Source: Citrifermentans bemidjiense Bem
GTDB taxonomy: Bacteria > Desulfobacterota > Desulfuromonadia > Geobacterales > Geobacteraceae
Length of the DNA stretch: 64,000 nt
Assembly (NCBI RefSeq): GCF_000020725.1
Contig: NC_011146.1
Coordinates: 2,355,501-2,419,500, forward strand
Direction: 5' to 3'
Made by a program: the position numbers and the translations under genes. The notes under the pieces were generated by a model. The model saw only the letters and a program-made list of their open reading frames with translations. It was not told the origin of the DNA and ran no database searches. Of this stretch, positions 62,558 through 64,000 are shown one piece after another (the first letter of the stretch is position 1; every line of letters starts with the position of its first letter).

Positions 62558-64000
62558 TCAGTAGGCGACGTAGGGACCGTTGCCGAGGGTGGAGCTCTTT
62601 TGCTCAAGGCCGAAATAAACACTTCGTCCCAGGAAGAAGGGGAGGCCCCAGTCGAACCCGAAGGTCGAGGGACCGCCGACGTCGTTGAAGACGTTGTTAG
62701 GGGAATTGGCCAGGGTGACGAAATTGGAGATGTTGAACCCTACAGTGTTGGTGGGGGTCCCCCCGATGCCGACGTTGGTGGCGAACAGAGCGCGCGTGGC
62801 GGGCGGGCAGAACCAGTCGGAGTTCGGGGAGGCGCAGACAGGCAGCACAGAGGGGTCTGCGTTCGGGAAGAACAAACCGTTCGAGCCGGTGTCGAAGAAA
62901 CTGATCGTGTTGACGCCGTTGAATATGGTCCTGATGTCGCCGAATTGGTCCGTCGGGAAGGCGATGGGCGAGGCCGGCGTGTTGTTGGTGCGCGTGCCGA
63001 TGCCGAAGATCACCGAGCCGCTGACCGACGGCGCACCCACCCCTACCGGGACTGCCGGCAGCTGCACTATCAGCCCGTTATTGTCCACCGGCAGGCGGGC
63101 CACCGGGTTTTGCACCTGGTCTGCCAGGGGAACCGTGGTTCCGACACAGCTGGTGCCGGTGCAGCGGTAATAAACCCCGTTGTTCGCGGTCACGACGCAC
63201 CCCGGGCCGCAGTCCTCCGTTAGAACGCCGACGCCGAGGATGCCCGAAAATCCAGAGGAGACCGGCGTGGGATCGGCGTTGGCGCAGGGGAGGGGAAGGG
63301 AGCCGAAACTTGAATCGATGACTTGAATGGGGATCTGCACCGCGGGTTCATTGCCGAGTTTCACCGCAGCCGTCATGATCGGTCCCCACAAGGAGCTTCC
63401 GTCGGCAAACTCGACGCAACCGGTGAGGGAGCCGCTGCCGCTTGCCACTGGAGTAAGCGAAAGGTTGCTGATTGCCTGCCGGAATACCCGCAGCCCGTAG
63501 CTCCCGGTATCGAGCAGGACGTCGTTGACCGTCTGGCAGGCGGAGAGGTCGGGATTGCACACGGTCACGCTCACGCACGGCTTATTCAGGTAGCTCCCGG
63601 CAGAGCAGAGTCCGCCGTTCACCGATACCGCCATCACGTTCGCCGGGACCCCAGCCGGCGAGGCGGTTACCGTCGTGGAGCCGGTAAGGCCGCCGAAAGA
63701 CGCGTTAATCAACGAGCTCCCCGCGGCGACGGCGGTCACGGTCCCCTTCGCCCCGGTGGCGTCGCTTACGGTGGCGACGGCGGGGGCCGTGGAGGTCCAG
63801 GTGGCGAGAGCTGTCACGTCCTTGGTGCTCCCGTTGGAAAAGGTTGCCGTCGCGGCGAACTGCGTCGACGCGCCGATGTCTTGCGAGGAGTTGGCCGGCG
63901 TGACGGTTAGGGAGCTCAGAGTCGGAGCCGGAGCGGGGTTGTTGCCCCCTCCGCCTCCCCCGCCGCAGCCGGGCATGATGATGAACGACAGCAGGAAGGT
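62558..64000 (-). CDS. DUF3443-family lipoprotein with Ig-like domain (5' end off the window)
   Basis: At least 480 residues; the start lies beyond base 64000. The visible N-terminus is hydrophobic (TFLLSFII) and leads to MPGC and a glycine run, a probable lipoprotein signal. Residues about 20-110 are a bacterial Ig-like (Big2) domain (SLTVTPANSSQDIG). The remaining part is DUF3443, with two DTG motifs: VLLDTGSYGLRV and ISFFDTGSNGLFF about 180 residues apart, the spacing and form of pepsin-like aspartic proteases. Many Cys pairs suggest disulfides. Proteolytic activity is inference; it is probably on the cell surface. Confidence 0.85.
   Translation of the reverse strand, partial: TFLLSFIIMPGCGGGGGGGNNPAPAPTLSSLTVTPANSSQDIGASTQFAATATFSNGSTKDVTALATWTSTAPAVATVSDATGAKGTVTAVAAGSSLINASFGGLTGSTTVTASPAGVPANVMAVSVNGGLCSAGSYLNKPCVSVTVCNPDLSACQTVNDVLLDTGSYGLRVFRQAISNLSLTPVASGSGSLTGCVEFADGSSLWGPIMTAAVKLGNEPAVQIPIQVIDSSFGSLPLPCANADPTPVSSGFSGILGVGVLTEDCGPGCVVTANNGVYYRCTGTSCVGTTVPLADQVQNPVARLPVDNNGLIVQLPAVPVGVGAPSVSGSVIFGIGTRTNNTPASPIAFPTDQFGDIRTIFNGVNTISFFDTGSNGLFFPNADPSVLPVCASPNSDWFCPPATRALFATNVGIGGTPTNTVGFNISNFVTLANSPNNVFNDVGGPSTFGFDWGLPFFLGRSVYFGLEQKSSTLGNGPYVAY

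Overview
The window is a GC-rich chromosomal segment from a Geobacterales bacterium, most like the Citrifermentans/Geomonas (former Geobacter bemidjiensis) group. The assignment is an inference from gene content. It rests on a fused nifEN, GnfR-type nif leaders, an OmpB-like multicopper oxidase, a calcium-site-lacking NrfA, an Etf plus membrane Fe-S oxidoreductase (EMO) cluster, and many sensor kinase and c-di-GMP proteins. I see no phage, no complete insertion sequence, no CRISPR array and no rRNA or tRNA gene.

Layout. Bases 1-7.5 kb hold signalling genes: a partial sensor protein, a PilZ protein, a GAF-GGDEF cyclase and a membrane histidine kinase. Bases 7.5-12.4 kb hold a TatD-radical SAM fusion and the bioB-bioD-bioA operon, with a BirA-type operator in front of bioB. 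At 12.58-12.96 kb lies an 18-copy, 21-bp tandem array. Bases 13-18.2 kb hold epmA-efp, infA, an rRNA methyltransferase, a TPR protein and an HU protein. Bases 18.3-20.9 kb hold a Na/Pi transporter and a Ppx/GppA enzyme. Bases 21.3-30.9 kb form a secreted module: NHL lipoprotein, FKBP-type protein, small exported protein, multicopper oxidase with six Hydin-like repeats, and a cohesin/dockerin protein. Bases 31.2-39.8 kb hold a PAS-GGDEF protein, a giant hybrid kinase with a CxxCH sensor, NrfA, a methyltransferase and a DUF1499 protein.

Bases 40.2-59 kb are the nitrogen-fixation region: nifV, nifH, nifD, nifK, nifEN, nifX, a nif ferredoxin, a second NifX-like gene, draT, draG (convergent), nifB, a GNAT gene, then etfB-etfA-EMO. 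Three sigma-54 -24/-12 promoters precede nifV, nifH and nifB. The nifH and nifB leaders each carry two small hairpins with AnnGnn hexaloops, the second overlapping the 5' arm of an intrinsic terminator. This is the layout expected of ANTAR-protein antitermination. Four later nif gaps carry purine/pyrimidine hexamer repeats that can fold into long hairpins, and the nifK-nifEN gap has a perfect 19-bp inverted repeat. Together these suggest four layers of control: sigma-54 initiation, antitermination, RNA processing or stability, and reversible ADP-ribosylation of NifH.

Bases 59-64 kb hold an unrecognised Geobacter-type protein, a secreted NUC1 nuclease, an S10 peptidase and a partial DUF3443 lipoprotein. 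Dispersed palindromes, chiefly the GGGGACAGGCTAC family, sit in many gaps. The most rewarding items are the two ANTAR-type nif leaders, the nif hexamer hairpins and the 21-bp array.
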